Source: Pseudomonas lurida (GTDB taxonomy: Bacteria > Pseudomonadota > Gammaproteobacteria > Pseudomonadales > Pseudomonadaceae). From it: a DNA stretch of 64,000 nucleotides. This document shows, in pieces, positions 18,689 to 28,030 of the stretch; position 1 is the first letter of the stretch; each line of letters begins with the position of its first letter. The notes under the pieces were generated by a model. That model searched no databases. It was not told the DNA's origin and was given only the letters and a program-made list of their open reading frames with translations. Location of the stretch: assembly GCF_013522705.1 (NCBI RefSeq), contig NZ_JAAMRE010000006.1:1-64000 (forward strand), read 5' to 3'. The translations under genes and the position numbers were made by a program.

Positions 18689-21600
18689 TTAAATGCGTTC
18701 CATCTTCGGCAGCCATACGCGAATCAACGAGAACAGACGATCCAGGTCGATCGGTTTGGCCAGGTAATCATTGGAGCCCGCCGCGAGGCAGCGCTCCTGG
18801 TCGTCTTTCATGGCCTTAGCGGTCACGGCGATGATCGGCAGCTTTTTCCAGCGTGGGTCCTGGCGAATCAACGCCGTGGCCTCGTAACCGTCCATCTCCG
18901 GCATCATGACGTCCATCAGCACCAGATCGATGTCCTCGACTTCATTGAGACGGTCGATGGCTTCACGGCCGTTACGCCCGATCACCACCACCGCGCCTTT
19001 GTGCTCCAGGGCGCTGGTCAGGGCGAAGATGTTACGCACATCGTCGTCCACCAACAGAATCTTGCGCCCCTCGAACACCTTGTCGCGGCTGCGGGCAGTC
19101 TTGAGCATCTTCTGGCGCTCATGGGACAGCTGGGATTCGACTTTGTGCAGAAAGAGTGTGACTTCGTCCAACAGACGCTCCGGCGAGCGCGCGCCCTTGA
19201 TGATGATCGAGCGCGAATATTTACGCAGCTCGGCTTCTTCATCGCGAGTCAGGTTGCGCCCGGTGTAGACGATTACCGGCGGGAACGAACAAATGTCCTC
19301 GGTGGCCATGCGCTTGAGCAGCTCGTTGCCCAGCATGTCCGGCAGCTTGAGATCGATGATCATGCAGTCGTAGACGTTGTTGCGCAGCAGTTCCAGGGCT
19401 TCCTGGGCGAAGCCGACGGCGGTGATTTCGATGTCATCGTCGCCGATCAGGCGGGCGATGCTGTCGCGCTGCAGGTCGTCGTCCTCCACCAGCAGCACAC
19501 GCTTGACCTTTTGCGTCAGTTTGGCTTCCAGGCGCGCAAACACGTCCTTGAGCTCTTCACGGGTGGTGGGCTTGACGGCATAACCGATGGCGCCCATGTG
19601 CATGGCGGCTTCGACACGGTCTTCCACGGAAATGACGTGCACCGGGATATGGCGGGTATTGGCGTGTTCCTTCAGACGCTGCAGCACGGTCAAGCCGGAA
19701 TGGTCCGGCAGGCGCATGTCGAGCAGGATCGCATCGGGAATGTACTGCTCGGCCAGGTTGTAGCCTTCGTCGGCCCCGTGGGCGACCAGGCACTGATAGC
19801 CCAGCTCGTGGGCCAGGTCGAACAGAATCCGCGCGAAGTTCGGCTCGTCTTCTACGACCAGGATGCAGCGCGTGGTGAACGGGGCCTTGTCGCGGTCGTC
19901 GGCAAAGCGTGGGATCTGCTCCGCATCGGCCACCGGCAACGGCGAGACCTTGACGGGGGCCGGTGCGGGCGCTGCAACCACTGGGCGCGGCGCCTCCTCG
20001 GTGGCGGCGTCCTGTGGGCGCTCTTCATACTGCTCCGGCAGCACCAGGGTAAACACGCTGCCCTTGCCAGGCTCACTGGTCACCTGGATCGAGCCGCCGA
20101 GCAGGGTCGCCAGGTCGCGGGAGATCGACAGCCCCAGGCCGGTACCGCCGTAACGTCGATTGGTGGTGCCGTCGGCCTGGCGGAAGGCTTCAAAGATGCT
20201 TTCCTGCTGGTCCAGGGCAATGCCGATGCCGGAATCGCGCACGCTGAACACAATGCCGCCTTCGGCGGCGCCGGACACCGACAGGCTCACCTGGCCCTGC
20301 TCGGTAAACTTGATTGCGTTGGACAGCAGGTTCTTGAGGATCTGCTCCAGGCGCTGGCGGTCGGTGAACAGCATGGCGGGAGCGCCCTCCTGCACCTCCA
20401 CCTGGAAGCCCAGCTTGCGATCGGCCGCCAAAGGTTCGAACATCCCCCGCAGACCGTCCACCAGGCGCGCCACGCTGGAGGTTTCCGGGCGCACTTCCAG
20501 TTTGCCGGCTTCGACCTTGGAAATATCGAGGATGTCATTGATCAGATTGAGCAGGTCGTTGCCCGCCGAATAGATCGACTCGGCAAACTTGACCTGCTCG
20601 GCGCTCAGGTTGTCCTGGGGGTTTTCCGCCAGCAGTTTGGCCAGGATCAGCGAGCTGTTGAGCGGCGTGCGCAGCTCATGGGACATGTTGGCGAGGAACT
20701 CGGATTTGTACTTGCTTGAACGCTGCAGTTCTTCGGCGCGGTCTTCCAGTTCCAGTTGGGCCTGGTTGAGCTCGATGTTCTTGCGGTCCATGGCGTCGCG
20801 CTGCTCGGCCAGGGTCTGGGTCTGTTCGGCCAGTTGCTCGTTGGTCTGCTCCAGTTCGGCCTGCTGGGTTTCCAGATGGGCCTGGGACTCCTTGAGGATG
20901 CGCGACTGTTCTTCGAGCTCTTCGTTGGCGGTCTTGAGTTCTTCCTGCTGCACTTGCAGCTCTTCGTTGAGCTGCTGCGTCTCGGCCAGCACTTCCTGCA
21001 GGCGCTGGCGATAACGCGCGGCCTCGATGGAGGTGCCGATGTTGCCGGCGATCAGTTCCACCAGTTCCACGTCGCGCTCCTGCAGCGGACGCAGGAAGCC
21101 CAGCTCGACGACGCCGTTGACGCGATCATCGTCGCTGGTCGGCATCACCAGCACACTGCGGGTGGTGCCTTCACCCAGGCCCGAGCTGACCTTGAAGTAG
21201 TCCACCGGCACATCGTCCAGACGGATCAAGCGATCGAGCTGCGCGGCCTGGCCGACGATGCCCTCGTCGCTGTAGATCGCCTGCTCCTGTTGCTCCTGCT
21301 CGCGGGAAAAGCCGTAGGTTGCAATGCGCTTCAGGCCGCCGTGCTCTTCGCGCACATAGAGTGCCCCGACCGCCGAGCCCATGTATTGGGCGAAAAACTG
21401 CAGGATATTGCGACCCAGCATGTTCAAGGTCAGTTGGCCCAACACCTGCTCGGCCAGTTCGGTCTGGCCATTACGCAGCCATGCTTGCTGTTCCAGACGC
21501 CGTGCGATCTTCTGTTGTGACGCGAGGTTTGCGCTGTAACTTACTGAAAGTGAGACTAGATTTTTTCTGCCGATATACGCGAGAAAGGCGCTCAGGCCCA

Positions 21601-22186
21601 GCACGAATACCAGGTAAAGGCCTACGCTTGCCACCGTGGTGCGGGTGACGTCGGCGTTACGGGCGATGCGGAACTGCTGCTCCATGGCCACCGCATCGTC
21701 GTATTCCTTGCGAATCTCGTCGGTCAAGCGCTTGCCCCGCCCGGCCTTTACCGCGCTGCGGTAGTCGCCGCTCTGGCGCTGCATATCAATCATCGACTGG
21801 GCGTACTTGTTCCACTCCAGTTGCAACGCTTCCAGGCGCTTGAGGCGGTCGACCTGCTGCGGGTTGTCGGCCACCAGCTCCTGCAGGTTATGCAGGTCCG
21901 CAATGATGCGCGGCTTGGCCACTTCGTACGGGTCGAGGAAATGCTCGTCCCCGGTGATCAGGAAGCCGCGCATGCCGGTTTCCAGATCGACCGTCAGCTT
22001 TGACGTCTCATTGAGATTGTTGATGACCCGGTCGGTGTGCTCCACCCATTGGATCACCGAGAGCAAATAGGTGATCAGGCACACGAAAAACACCGCGCTG
22101 AGCACGCCCACACCCAGGGGCAATGCCACGTTTCTGCTCAGCAGGGTACGGAAGCTCTTTTCATCGACGGACGAAGCGGGAGTCAT
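18689..22186 (-). CDS. Large hybrid histidine kinase: CHASE3-GAF-coiled coil-HisKA-HATPase-REC-REC-REC
   Basis: This is a 1,165-residue membrane kinase. Residues about 15-45 are a first membrane helix; a CHASE3-like sensor with ETGMRGFLITGDE follows, then a second helix near 190-215. A GAF-like domain spans about 250-380, then a long Glu/Gln-rich coiled coil (about 385-495). The H-box is SHELRTPLNS with His503. Three receivers follow, with acceptors in LLDMRLPD, IIDLKLPD and LMDVMMPEMDG. The ATG at 22186 has AAGG nine bases upstream; 22192 is an alternative. It heads an operon with CheR, CheB and a receiver-kinase, and likely feeds a multistep phosphorelay. Confidence 0.88.
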   Translation of the reverse strand: MTPASSVDEKSFRTLLSRNVALPLGVGVLSAVFFVCLITYLLSVIQWVEHTDRVINNLNETSKLTVDLETGMRGFLITGDEHFLDPYEVAKPRIIADLHNLQELVADNPQQVDRLKRLEALQLEWNKYAQSMIDMQRQSGDYRSAVKAGRGKRLTDEIRKEYDDAVAMEQQFRIARNADVTRTTVASVGLYLVFVLGLSAFLAYIGRKNLVSLSVSYSANLASQQKIARRLEQQAWLRNGQTELAEQVLGQLTLNMLGRNILQFFAQYMGSAVGALYVREEHGGLKRIATYGFSREQEQQEQAIYSDEGIVGQAAQLDRLIRLDDVPVDYFKVSSGLGEGTTRSVLVMPTSDDDRVNGVVELGFLRPLQERDVELVELIAGNIGTSIEAARYRQRLQEVLAETQQLNEELQVQQEELKTANEELEEQSRILKESQAHLETQQAELEQTNEQLAEQTQTLAEQRDAMDRKNIELNQAQLELEDRAEELQRSSKYKSEFLANMSHELRTPLNSSLILAKLLAENPQDNLSAEQVKFAESIYSAGNDLLNLINDILDISKVEAGKLEVRPETSSVARLVDGLRGMFEPLAADRKLGFQVEVQEGAPAMLFTDRQRLEQILKNLLSNAIKFTEQGQVSLSVSGAAEGGIVFSVRDSGIGIALDQQESIFEAFRQADGTTNRRYGGTGLGLSISRDLATLLGGSIQVTSEPGKGSVFTLVLPEQYEERPQDAATEEAPRPVVAAPAPAPVKVSPLPVADAEQIPRFADDRDKAPFTTRCILVVEDEPNFARILFDLAHELGYQCLVAHGADEGYNLAEQYIPDAILLDMRLPDHSGLTVLQRLKEHANTRHIPVHVISVEDRVEAAMHMGAIGYAVKPTTREELKDVFARLEAKLTQKVKRVLLVEDDDLQRDSIARLIGDDDIEITAVGFAQEALELLRNNVYDCMIIDLKLPDMLGNELLKRMATEDICSFPPVIVYTGRNLTRDEEAELRKYSRSIIIKGARSPERLLDEVTLFLHKVESQLSHERQKMLKTARSRDKVFEGRKILLVDDDVRNIFALTSALEHKGAVVVIGRNGREAIDRLNEVEDIDLVLMDVMMPEMDGYEATALIRQDPRWKKLPIIAVTAKAMKDDQERCLAAGSNDYLAKPIDLDRLFSLIRVWLPKMERI

Positions 22187-22321
22187 GGGCATGCCTTGGC
22201 CAAATACGGAAAAACCGGGAGTTTGCCCCAAAGTTGCGCCTGAACGCCATTTTTCTGATGGCAACGGTTCACCAAGGCGCGGCCAGTGCCGTAAAAACGC
22301 CTGCCGGAACCCAACTCCGGA

Positions 22322-22525
22322 ATGGCCAAATTCACCACCTTGCAGTCAATGCAGGAGGGGATGGAAAAGGTCCTTAACAGCGGAGGCATTGCCGCTACGC
22401 TATCGCCTTACGGCAGCAAGCGCGGGGCGCGGGAGTTTTACGTCAGTACGTTTGATGTGGCCGACTTGAGCGCAGCCAACGTCAAGAAACCCGCGTTACA
22501 AGCGATCCTGGACGAGGCTTTGTAA
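22322..22525 (+). CDS. Small hypothetical protein, 67 residues
   Basis: An ORF of 67 residues, beginning MAKFTTLQSMQEG, is read divergently from the large kinase gene. Codon third positions look GC-rich as in neighbours, and no frame on the other strand is better. The ribosome site is weak. It has no membrane segment or motif that I recognise. It is followed by a hairpin with perfect 8-base arms at 22554-22561 and 22577-22584. It could be a real small protein or chance; codon-usage scoring and conservation would decide. Confidence 0.45.
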   Translation: MAKFTTLQSMQEGMEKVLNSGGIAATLSPYGSKRGAREFYVSTFDVADLSAANVKKPALQAILDEAL

Positions 22526-22672
22526 AACCTACGTACCTGAGCAGGAGACATTACTGGCCGGTATCGTCACAATGCGCCGGCCAGGGGAACTTGCCTGGAT
22601 CAAAAAGACTCACTAGTGACGCGTCTTGTTGAATTCTATGACCTGCTTTCTTTCTTCTCAGGAACTCCCACT

Positions 22673-23038
22673 ATGCCCCTACCCCCGTCCACCATCCTGG
22701 TTGTCGAAGACGACAACATCGTGCGCATGCTGATTGTCGATGTGCTCGAAGAACTGGAGTACGTGGTGATCGAGGCGGCGGATGCGGCGGCAGCACTCAA
22801 GGTGGTCAGCGACAAGGGCCAGGTCATCGACCTGATGATGAGCGATGTGGGCCTGCCGGACATGGACGGCAAGGAGTTGGCCAAAGAGGTCCGCGCACTG
22901 CGCCCTGGTCTGCCGATCCTGTTTGCCAGCGGCTATGCCGAACATATCGGCGCCCCCGCCGATATGCACGTGATTGGCAAACCGTTTTCCATCGATCAAT
23001 TGCGTGACAAGGTCAAATCAATCCTTTCTTCTGTTTGA
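22673..23038 (+). CDS. Single-domain response regulator (CheY-like)
   Basis: This is a 121-residue receiver domain. It shows VVEDDNIV for the acidic pocket, the acceptor Asp in MSDVGLPDMDGKE, LFASGYAEH and the lysine in VIGKPFSID. The start at 22673 is preceded by AGGA. The GLPDMDG and ASGYAEH segments resemble the C-terminal receiver of the KaiC-linked kinase at 9663-11333, so it may belong to the same phosphorelay class. A strong terminator follows 17 bases after the stop, so it is probably transcribed alone. Confidence 0.87.
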   Translation: MPLPPSTILVVEDDNIVRMLIVDVLEELEYVVIEAADAAAALKVVSDKGQVIDLMMSDVGLPDMDGKELAKEVRALRPGLPILFASGYAEHIGAPADMHVIGKPFSIDQLRDKVKSILSSV

Positions 23039-23054
23039 GCTGGCTTCTCCATTG

Positions 23055-23081
23055 AATGCCGCCCTTTCGGGCGGCATTTTT
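23055..23081 (+). terminator. Rho-independent terminator after the receiver gene
   Basis: ATGCCGCCC and GGGCGGCAT pair perfectly around a TTTC loop and are followed by a T-run. It ends transcription of the response regulator at 22673-23038. Confidence 0.85.
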
Positions 23082-23191
23082 GTATCGGGCAACGAGAGAT
23101 TTACGTGACCTTGGGCAAATAAAATCGGAAACTCTGCGCGTTCCCATATCCTTTGAAAAAATCGTCAAGAGCCTCAAAAGGACGCGACAAC

Positions 23192-24592
23192 ATGATCAGA
23201 AAACCGACGCGCCTGCTGTTGGCGAGCCTCTCGATACTCCTGAGCAGCGGCGCCTGGGCCGATTTCACCGCCACCCCGAGCGAAGCGCGGGCCATCGCCA
23301 AGGAAGCCTACCTGTACGGGTTCCCGGTGGTGGAAATGTACAAGACGCTCTACACCCAGGCCGTTGACAAAGGCGGCGCCAACTTCAAGGCGCCGTTCAA
23401 CCACATCGGCAATACCTCCCAGGTGTTCACGCCCAAGGACACCGCATTCGTCACCCCGAACTCCGACACGCCCTACTCGTTCGTGTGGATGGACCTGCGC
23501 CGCGAACCGTTGGTGCTGACCCTGCCCAAGATCGACGACAACCGTTACTACTCGGTGCAGTTGATCGACCTCTATACGCAGAACTTCGCGTACCTGGGCA
23601 CGCGCAGCACCGGCAACAACGGTGGCCACTACATGATCGCCGGGCCGGATTGGAAAGGTCAGCAACCGGTAGACATCGACCGTGTGGTCTACAGCGAGAG
23701 CAACATCGCTTATGCGCTGTACCGCACGCAGTTGTTCGACGAAAAAGACCTGGGCAAGGTCAAGCAGATTCAGAGCGGCTATAAAGTCCAGCCGCTGAGC
23801 AGCTACGTCAAGCAACCTGCACCGGCCAGCGCGCCGAAGGTCGAGTGGCCCAAACCCACCGCCACCATGAGCGACAGCCCGCAACTGTTCCGCTACCTGA
23901 ATTTCATGCTGGCGTTCGCCGCGCCCCAGGACAGCGAGAAAGACCTGCTGGCGCGCTTCGCCAAAATCGGCATCGCCCCGGGCGCGCCGTTCAAGCTCAA
24001 CCAGCTCAGCGCCGAACAGCGCAAGGCCCTGGAAGACGGGATTGCCGACGGCAAGGCTGAGTTTGCCGCGTTCAAGAAAGACAAAATAGACACCCGCCAA
24101 GTGCCAAGCGGCGACCTGTTCGGTAGTCGTGATCGCTTGCAGAACAACTACCTGTACCGCTACGCCGGTGCGAATCTGAGCATTTTTGGCAATTCAACCG
24201 ATGAAGCCGCGTACCTGGAGTATCTGGTCGACAGCGAAGGCAAGCCCGCCAATGGCGCCCGCCATAGCTATACCGTGCACTTCAACAAGGATCAACTGCC
24301 GCCGGCGGATGCGTTCTGGTCGCTGACCATGTACGACGCCAGGACAAAGCTACTGGTACCCAACCACAAGAAGCGCTACCTGATCAACTCGCGCATGTTG
24401 CCTGGTCTCAAGCTCGACGCTGATGGAGGTCTGACCCTGGCCCTGCAGCATCACGAACCGCCCAAAGCCGAACAGAGCAATTGGTTGCCGGCTCCCCCCG
24501 GTCCTTTTTATGCCGTACTGCGAATCTACCTGCCCAAGCCTGAGGTGGGTAGCGGTCAGTGGAAATTGCCGCCGTTGACACCGCTCAAGTGA
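23192..24592 (+). CDS. Secreted DUF1254/DUF1214-type protein
   Basis: This 466-residue protein has a clear signal peptide (residues 1-23, basic MIRKPTR then a hydrophobic core, ending GAWADF), so it is periplasmic or exported. The remainder resembles the DUF1254 plus DUF1214 architecture: AYLYGFPVVEMYKTLYTQ and NSDTPYSFVWMDLR in the first part, then PADAFWSLTMYDA and NSRMLPGL near the end. The ATG at 23192 has AAAGGA upstream. The family has no firm enzymatic role that I can name. It stands alone between a terminator and a GC-rich hairpin. Confidence 0.85.
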   Translation: MIRKPTRLLLASLSILLSSGAWADFTATPSEARAIAKEAYLYGFPVVEMYKTLYTQAVDKGGANFKAPFNHIGNTSQVFTPKDTAFVTPNSDTPYSFVWMDLRREPLVLTLPKIDDNRYYSVQLIDLYTQNFAYLGTRSTGNNGGHYMIAGPDWKGQQPVDIDRVVYSESNIAYALYRTQLFDEKDLGKVKQIQSGYKVQPLSSYVKQPAPASAPKVEWPKPTATMSDSPQLFRYLNFMLAFAAPQDSEKDLLARFAKIGIAPGAPFKLNQLSAEQRKALEDGIADGKAEFAAFKKDKIDTRQVPSGDLFGSRDRLQNNYLYRYAGANLSIFGNSTDEAAYLEYLVDSEGKPANGARHSYTVHFNKDQLPPADAFWSLTMYDARTKLLVPNHKKRYLINSRMLPGLKLDADGGLTLALQHHEPPKAEQSNWLPAPPGPFYAVLRIYLPKPEVGSGQWKLPPLTPLK

Positions 24593-24593
24593 T

Positions 24594-24632
24594 ACCGCGC
24601 GCGGTCCAGCCAGGGGCGGGCCGCGCGCGCCG
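24594..24632. repeat. GC-rich inverted repeat after the DUF1254-type gene
   Basis: CGCGCGCGGTCC and GGGCCGCGCGCG face each other around a loop of about 10 bases, with one mismatch. There is no T-run. It may act as a weak transcription stop or protect the 3' end. Confidence 0.45.
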
Positions 24633-24746
24633 ATTTGCAGCGATCCGGCACACTACAAAGCGTTAAGCAGTGTCCTTACTACTGCTGGCTTACTGGCCAA
24701 TGAAACAGGTAAGGTGCGCGCGATTCTTCACGGAGCTGCACCGCAC

Positions 24747-25653
24747 ATGACTTGCTGGGAAGTTCTTGATCTGCCCCCGGATGCCGATAGCCGCACCATC
24801 AAGCGCACCTACGCGGCGCTGCTGAAGAAAACCCGGCCGGATGCTGATCCCGAGGGTTTCCAGCGCCTGCGTGAAGCGTATGAAGCGGCCATGAGTGGGC
24901 AAGAATCGGCGCTGGATGACGCGTTTGCCGCCACGGCGGTCGAGATGGCCGCGCCAGAACCGGTGGACGCCACCCTACCCCAGCGCTATCAGCAAGCCTT
25001 GGCCCAAGGCAACGGCCCGGCATTCGAGGTGGCGCTGCTCGAACGCTGTATCAGCGACGACACCGTGAGCGATGAGGAGCGTCGCTGGGCGTTTGATACC
25101 TTCCACTGGCTCAGCGCCTGGAGCTGCCTGCGCAATGGCTGGATGCCCTGACCTCTCAATGCAGGCAGGCGTTGCACAGCCGATTGGCGCTGGCCCTTGC
25201 ACAACGTAACGAAGCAGATTTCCTTGATGCGTACGCCCGGCGTGACGATCACGCCTGGTTGCGCCAGCCGGCGCACGCTCATTGCCGCTGCGCGATCTGC
25301 TGCCGGGGGCGATCATGAGTGTTGCCATCAGTGTTCAATTCGGCCCGGTTGCGGGCCTGATGATGGTGGCGACCCTGGCCGTGATCGGAGCGGGTAAACG
25401 TCAAGCACGCACGGGTTACAAAGAATGGTCCAGCCTCCATCCGCGCAAGACCATCGGCGCATTTGGCCTTATCACGTTGCTCATGGCAGTGATGTTCGCA
25501 GCGCTCAAAAGCATTGACAGTCATTATCAGGTAGATCGCAATCAAGGCCTGCAACAGTGGACAGAGCGCGTGTGCAGCCGCATGCCGAGAACCGCACAGC
25601 CCTGCCAGGCACCCGCGACCCAGGCACAGTGGTACGGCCAGGAGGCTGAGTGA
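24747..25653 (+). pseudogene. Frameshifted J-domain-like gene with C-terminal membrane segments
   Basis: The first frame begins MTCWEVLDLPPDADSRTIKR, a J-like domain in which the usual HPD reads RPD. It stops at 25151. The coding sense continues in a second frame (ELPAQWLDALTSQC, then ALAQRNEADFLDAYA), joining at about 25105-25140. It then passes to a third frame at about 25240-25285, which reads LPLRDLLPGA and two hydrophobic segments (about 25315-25385 and 25450-25500), ending at 25653. Two frameshifts in one gene point to decay, or to sequencing error. The final part alone could be translated from 25315. The next gene overlaps its stop. Confidence 0.6.
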
Positions 25654-26666
25654 TGAAGCCAATCATGTTGTACCCCGTTGGGGTGGTGTTGATCCTGTGC
25701 CTATTCAGCCTGGCCGGCGCCAGCAAACAACTGCAGATTGTCGAGTGGTGGCTCAACCAACTGGACAGCCCCCAGACCGCAACGGCCGGCGCGCTTGCGC
25801 CGATCATCGATTGCGTTAACCGCGTTGACCGCGATACTCGGCTGGCCTACTACTTGCTGACTCAGGGCGACGCCTCAGTCCGGACGTCTGAGCGCTCCGG
25901 CGCCGCGAACGTGCCTCGGGAAGAATTTGGCGACAACGCAGAGCCCCAAGCCCGCCTGATCCAAAAGCAACTATGCACTCCTGCAATCACCCTCCAGCTG
26001 GAACGCCAAGCCCCCGGCAGTCCATTGATTACGACTACGCAACAGTACGTGCAGGCCCTTCGCAGAATCAGCGATGTCGGTACGCTGCTCAGCCCCAGTC
26101 AAACTCCCGGCACGAAAACGCCGCAGCAGCAATTATTTGGCAACGTCATGCTTGACCAATTGAAAGCAGAACTAAGCCGTAACGGTGGCGACTACCTGTC
26201 GGCATCCGCGGCTCTGCGTGACGATCTGACGCGTGAGGAGCAGCGTTTGCGCCCCGTACAGCTGGATTTGCTGGAAGCACGTCTGGGCCGAGATCTGCAT
26301 TGGCAGCTGCTCAACTAGATGATCGTGGCGCGCCAGGCGGTCGATCGGATCGACCAAGGGGTACGCGCTGCCGACCTGACACCCCAAGCCCTGGCGGCGT
26401 TGACCGCTTCGGTTCAGCGTGCGCAGCAAAGTGCCGCAGCCTTTGTCGATCGGATGCCGGATAAAGAACTCAGCGAAGAAACGCTGCACCTTTGGTACAC
26501 CCTGAGAAGCCCCGCCGATGCGTACCTTGCTGCCCTGCAAGGCCTGCTTCAAGACTGGCTCAACCACGCCAACCCGCATCAGCTGAGTGACGACTATGAC
26601 CTCGTCACCCGCCGTTACGACGCCCTGCTCAGCTATCACAACCGACCGGCCCGCAATGCGTTTTAG
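25653..26666 (+). pseudogene. DUF3829/YiiG-like gene interrupted by an in-frame TAG
   Basis: The ATG at 25653 has GGAGG seven bases upstream and begins with a hydrophobic leader (LYPVGVVLILCLFSLAG). The segment IIDCVNRVDRDTRLAYYLL resembles the conserved start of DUF3829 proteins. The frame ends at TAG 26316-26318, followed at once by ATG in the same frame. The downstream part (AVDRIDQGVRAADLTP, then LHLWYTLRSPADAYL) continues the family's C-terminal half to 26666. So a single stop splits an otherwise intact gene of about 337 residues. The downstream piece has no ribosome site. Confidence 0.6.
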
Positions 26667-27337
26667 TGTTGCTTGAATTTCAGATAGGAGTGATGCAGGT
26701 CCGACGCCCAGCCGTCGATCACGCTTTTCACGTCGTCGGCCTTCATCACCTGGGCGTCGTTCTCCAAAGGCTTGCCGGTGCCTTTGCGCACCACCTGGGC
26801 GAGCACCTTGCCGTTGGCGCCGTCGAGGAACTGTGCCTCGGTGGCCAGGGTGGTTTCCTGATCGCGGATGCCGGTGCCGGTGCTGACCGCCGCCGCCACC
26901 AATGCCACCGGGATGAACTCATAGGGCTTGAGCCCTTCGGTCTTGCTGCTGACGGCGGTGATGGCCGCGCGCACCACGATCACGCCCGGGCCGGGGCCGT
27001 TGGCCAATGGCAAGGATTTGCCCAGCTCACGCTTGAGCGCCTGGTTGTAGTAGGTGTTGATGCCGTTGAGGGTGCTGTCCGGGATTTTCGCGGTGGCCTG
27101 GGGCTTGGGATAGAACTGGGTCGGCTCGATGTACACCGCGTTGTAGCGGCTCAGGTCCAGCTGGGGATCGACCCAGCGCATCACCTCGGCGCCTGACGGT
27201 GACTTGGCTTGCTTGAGTTGGCTGTAGTTGGAGAGGAAGCCTGAATATTCATCCGGTTGCGTGACCTTGCTGGCACAGCCCGCCAACCCGAGCGAAGCCA
27301 CGCACAACGTACTGATCATTAGCCTTAGTTTCATCAT
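26663..27337 (-). CDS. DUF3313-type outer-membrane lipoprotein
   Basis: This is a 224-residue predicted lipoprotein: MMKLRLMISTLCVASLGLAGC gives a hydrophobic leader and a lipobox with Cys21. After it, the sequence YSGFLSNYSQL and the RYNAVYIEPTQFY segment fit the DUF3313 family. GGGAG precedes the start. Its stop overlaps the end of the DUF3829 remnant on the opposite strand by three bases (convergent). The function of the family is unknown to me; such lipoproteins are usually anchored in the outer membrane facing the periplasm. Confidence 0.8.
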   Translation of the reverse strand: MMKLRLMISTLCVASLGLAGCASKVTQPDEYSGFLSNYSQLKQAKSPSGAEVMRWVDPQLDLSRYNAVYIEPTQFYPKPQATAKIPDSTLNGINTYYNQALKRELGKSLPLANGPGPGVIVVRAAITAVSSKTEGLKPYEFIPVALVAAAVSTGTGIRDQETTLATEAQFLDGANGKVLAQVVRKGTGKPLENDAQVMKADDVKSVIDGWASDLHHSYLKFKQH

Positions 27338-27465
27338 TGAACTCCCTGGCGGTCATCATCGAAAGACGGAGCTCTAGGTATAGCCAACTCTGGGGAAATA
27401 GCCTCTATTTTGCGCTGCCGGTTTGACAGGCCGAGGGCCAACGTTAAAGCTGCACGCAGCCCGCC

Positions 27466-28026
27466 ATGCCGCAGACCGTCCCTGCGGATTTCAACGACCG
27501 CGCCGAGGCCAACCTCAACCTGGCCATGCTTTACCAGGCCAGCGGCCGGCAAGACAAAGTCGAGTCCCAGCTACGCACTGCCCTGCTGCGCGATCCTGAT
27601 TTTTTTCCCGCGCTGGTCACCCTGGCACAATGGCTGGAAGCCCATGAACGCGGCGAAGAAGCACGCGCCCTGATCGCCGGGCAGCTGGCCGAGCATCCTG
27701 ACGCTGCGCTGTTGCAACACACCCAGGGCTTGATGCTGATACGCAGCGACGCTGCCGCCGAAGCGATGGGCTATCTGCGCAACGCCGCGCGTCTGGACCC
27801 GGCCAACGCCCAGTATGGCTTTGTGCTGGCGGTGGCGCTGCATGACGGCGGCCAGGTCGAACAGGCCTGCCAGCAGTTGGAAGCGGTGCTCCAGCGTCAG
27901 CCGTATCATCGCAATGCGCGGCTGTCGCTGATCCAGTACTACCTGGAGAGTGGCCAGGAGCCGAAGGCGCAACGGGTCTTGCAGAGCTGGAAACAACTCA
28001 ACCCTGGCGACCCGGCGTTGAAGTAG
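27466..28026 (+). pseudogene. TPR fragment, probable C-terminal remnant of a larger TPR protein
   Basis: This ORF encodes 186 residues made almost wholly of TPR units (ANLNLAMLYQASGR, VTLAQWLEAHERG, YGFVLAVALHDGG). It has no signal peptide, no ribosome site before the ATG, and a stop codon 21 bases upstream. The last 30 residues, ending NPGDPALK, mirror the end of the anchored TPR protein at 6960-8018 (NPDDPALQ). It therefore looks like the tail of a related, longer protein whose N-terminal part is gone. It could still be expressed as a small soluble TPR protein. Confidence 0.55.
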
Positions 28027-28030
28027 AGCC

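Noticed and set aside
18503..20719. 738-residue open frame on the plus strand
   Set aside because: It is antisense to the large hybrid kinase, whose domains are unmistakable. Long shadow frames are common in GC-rich DNA with G/C third positions.
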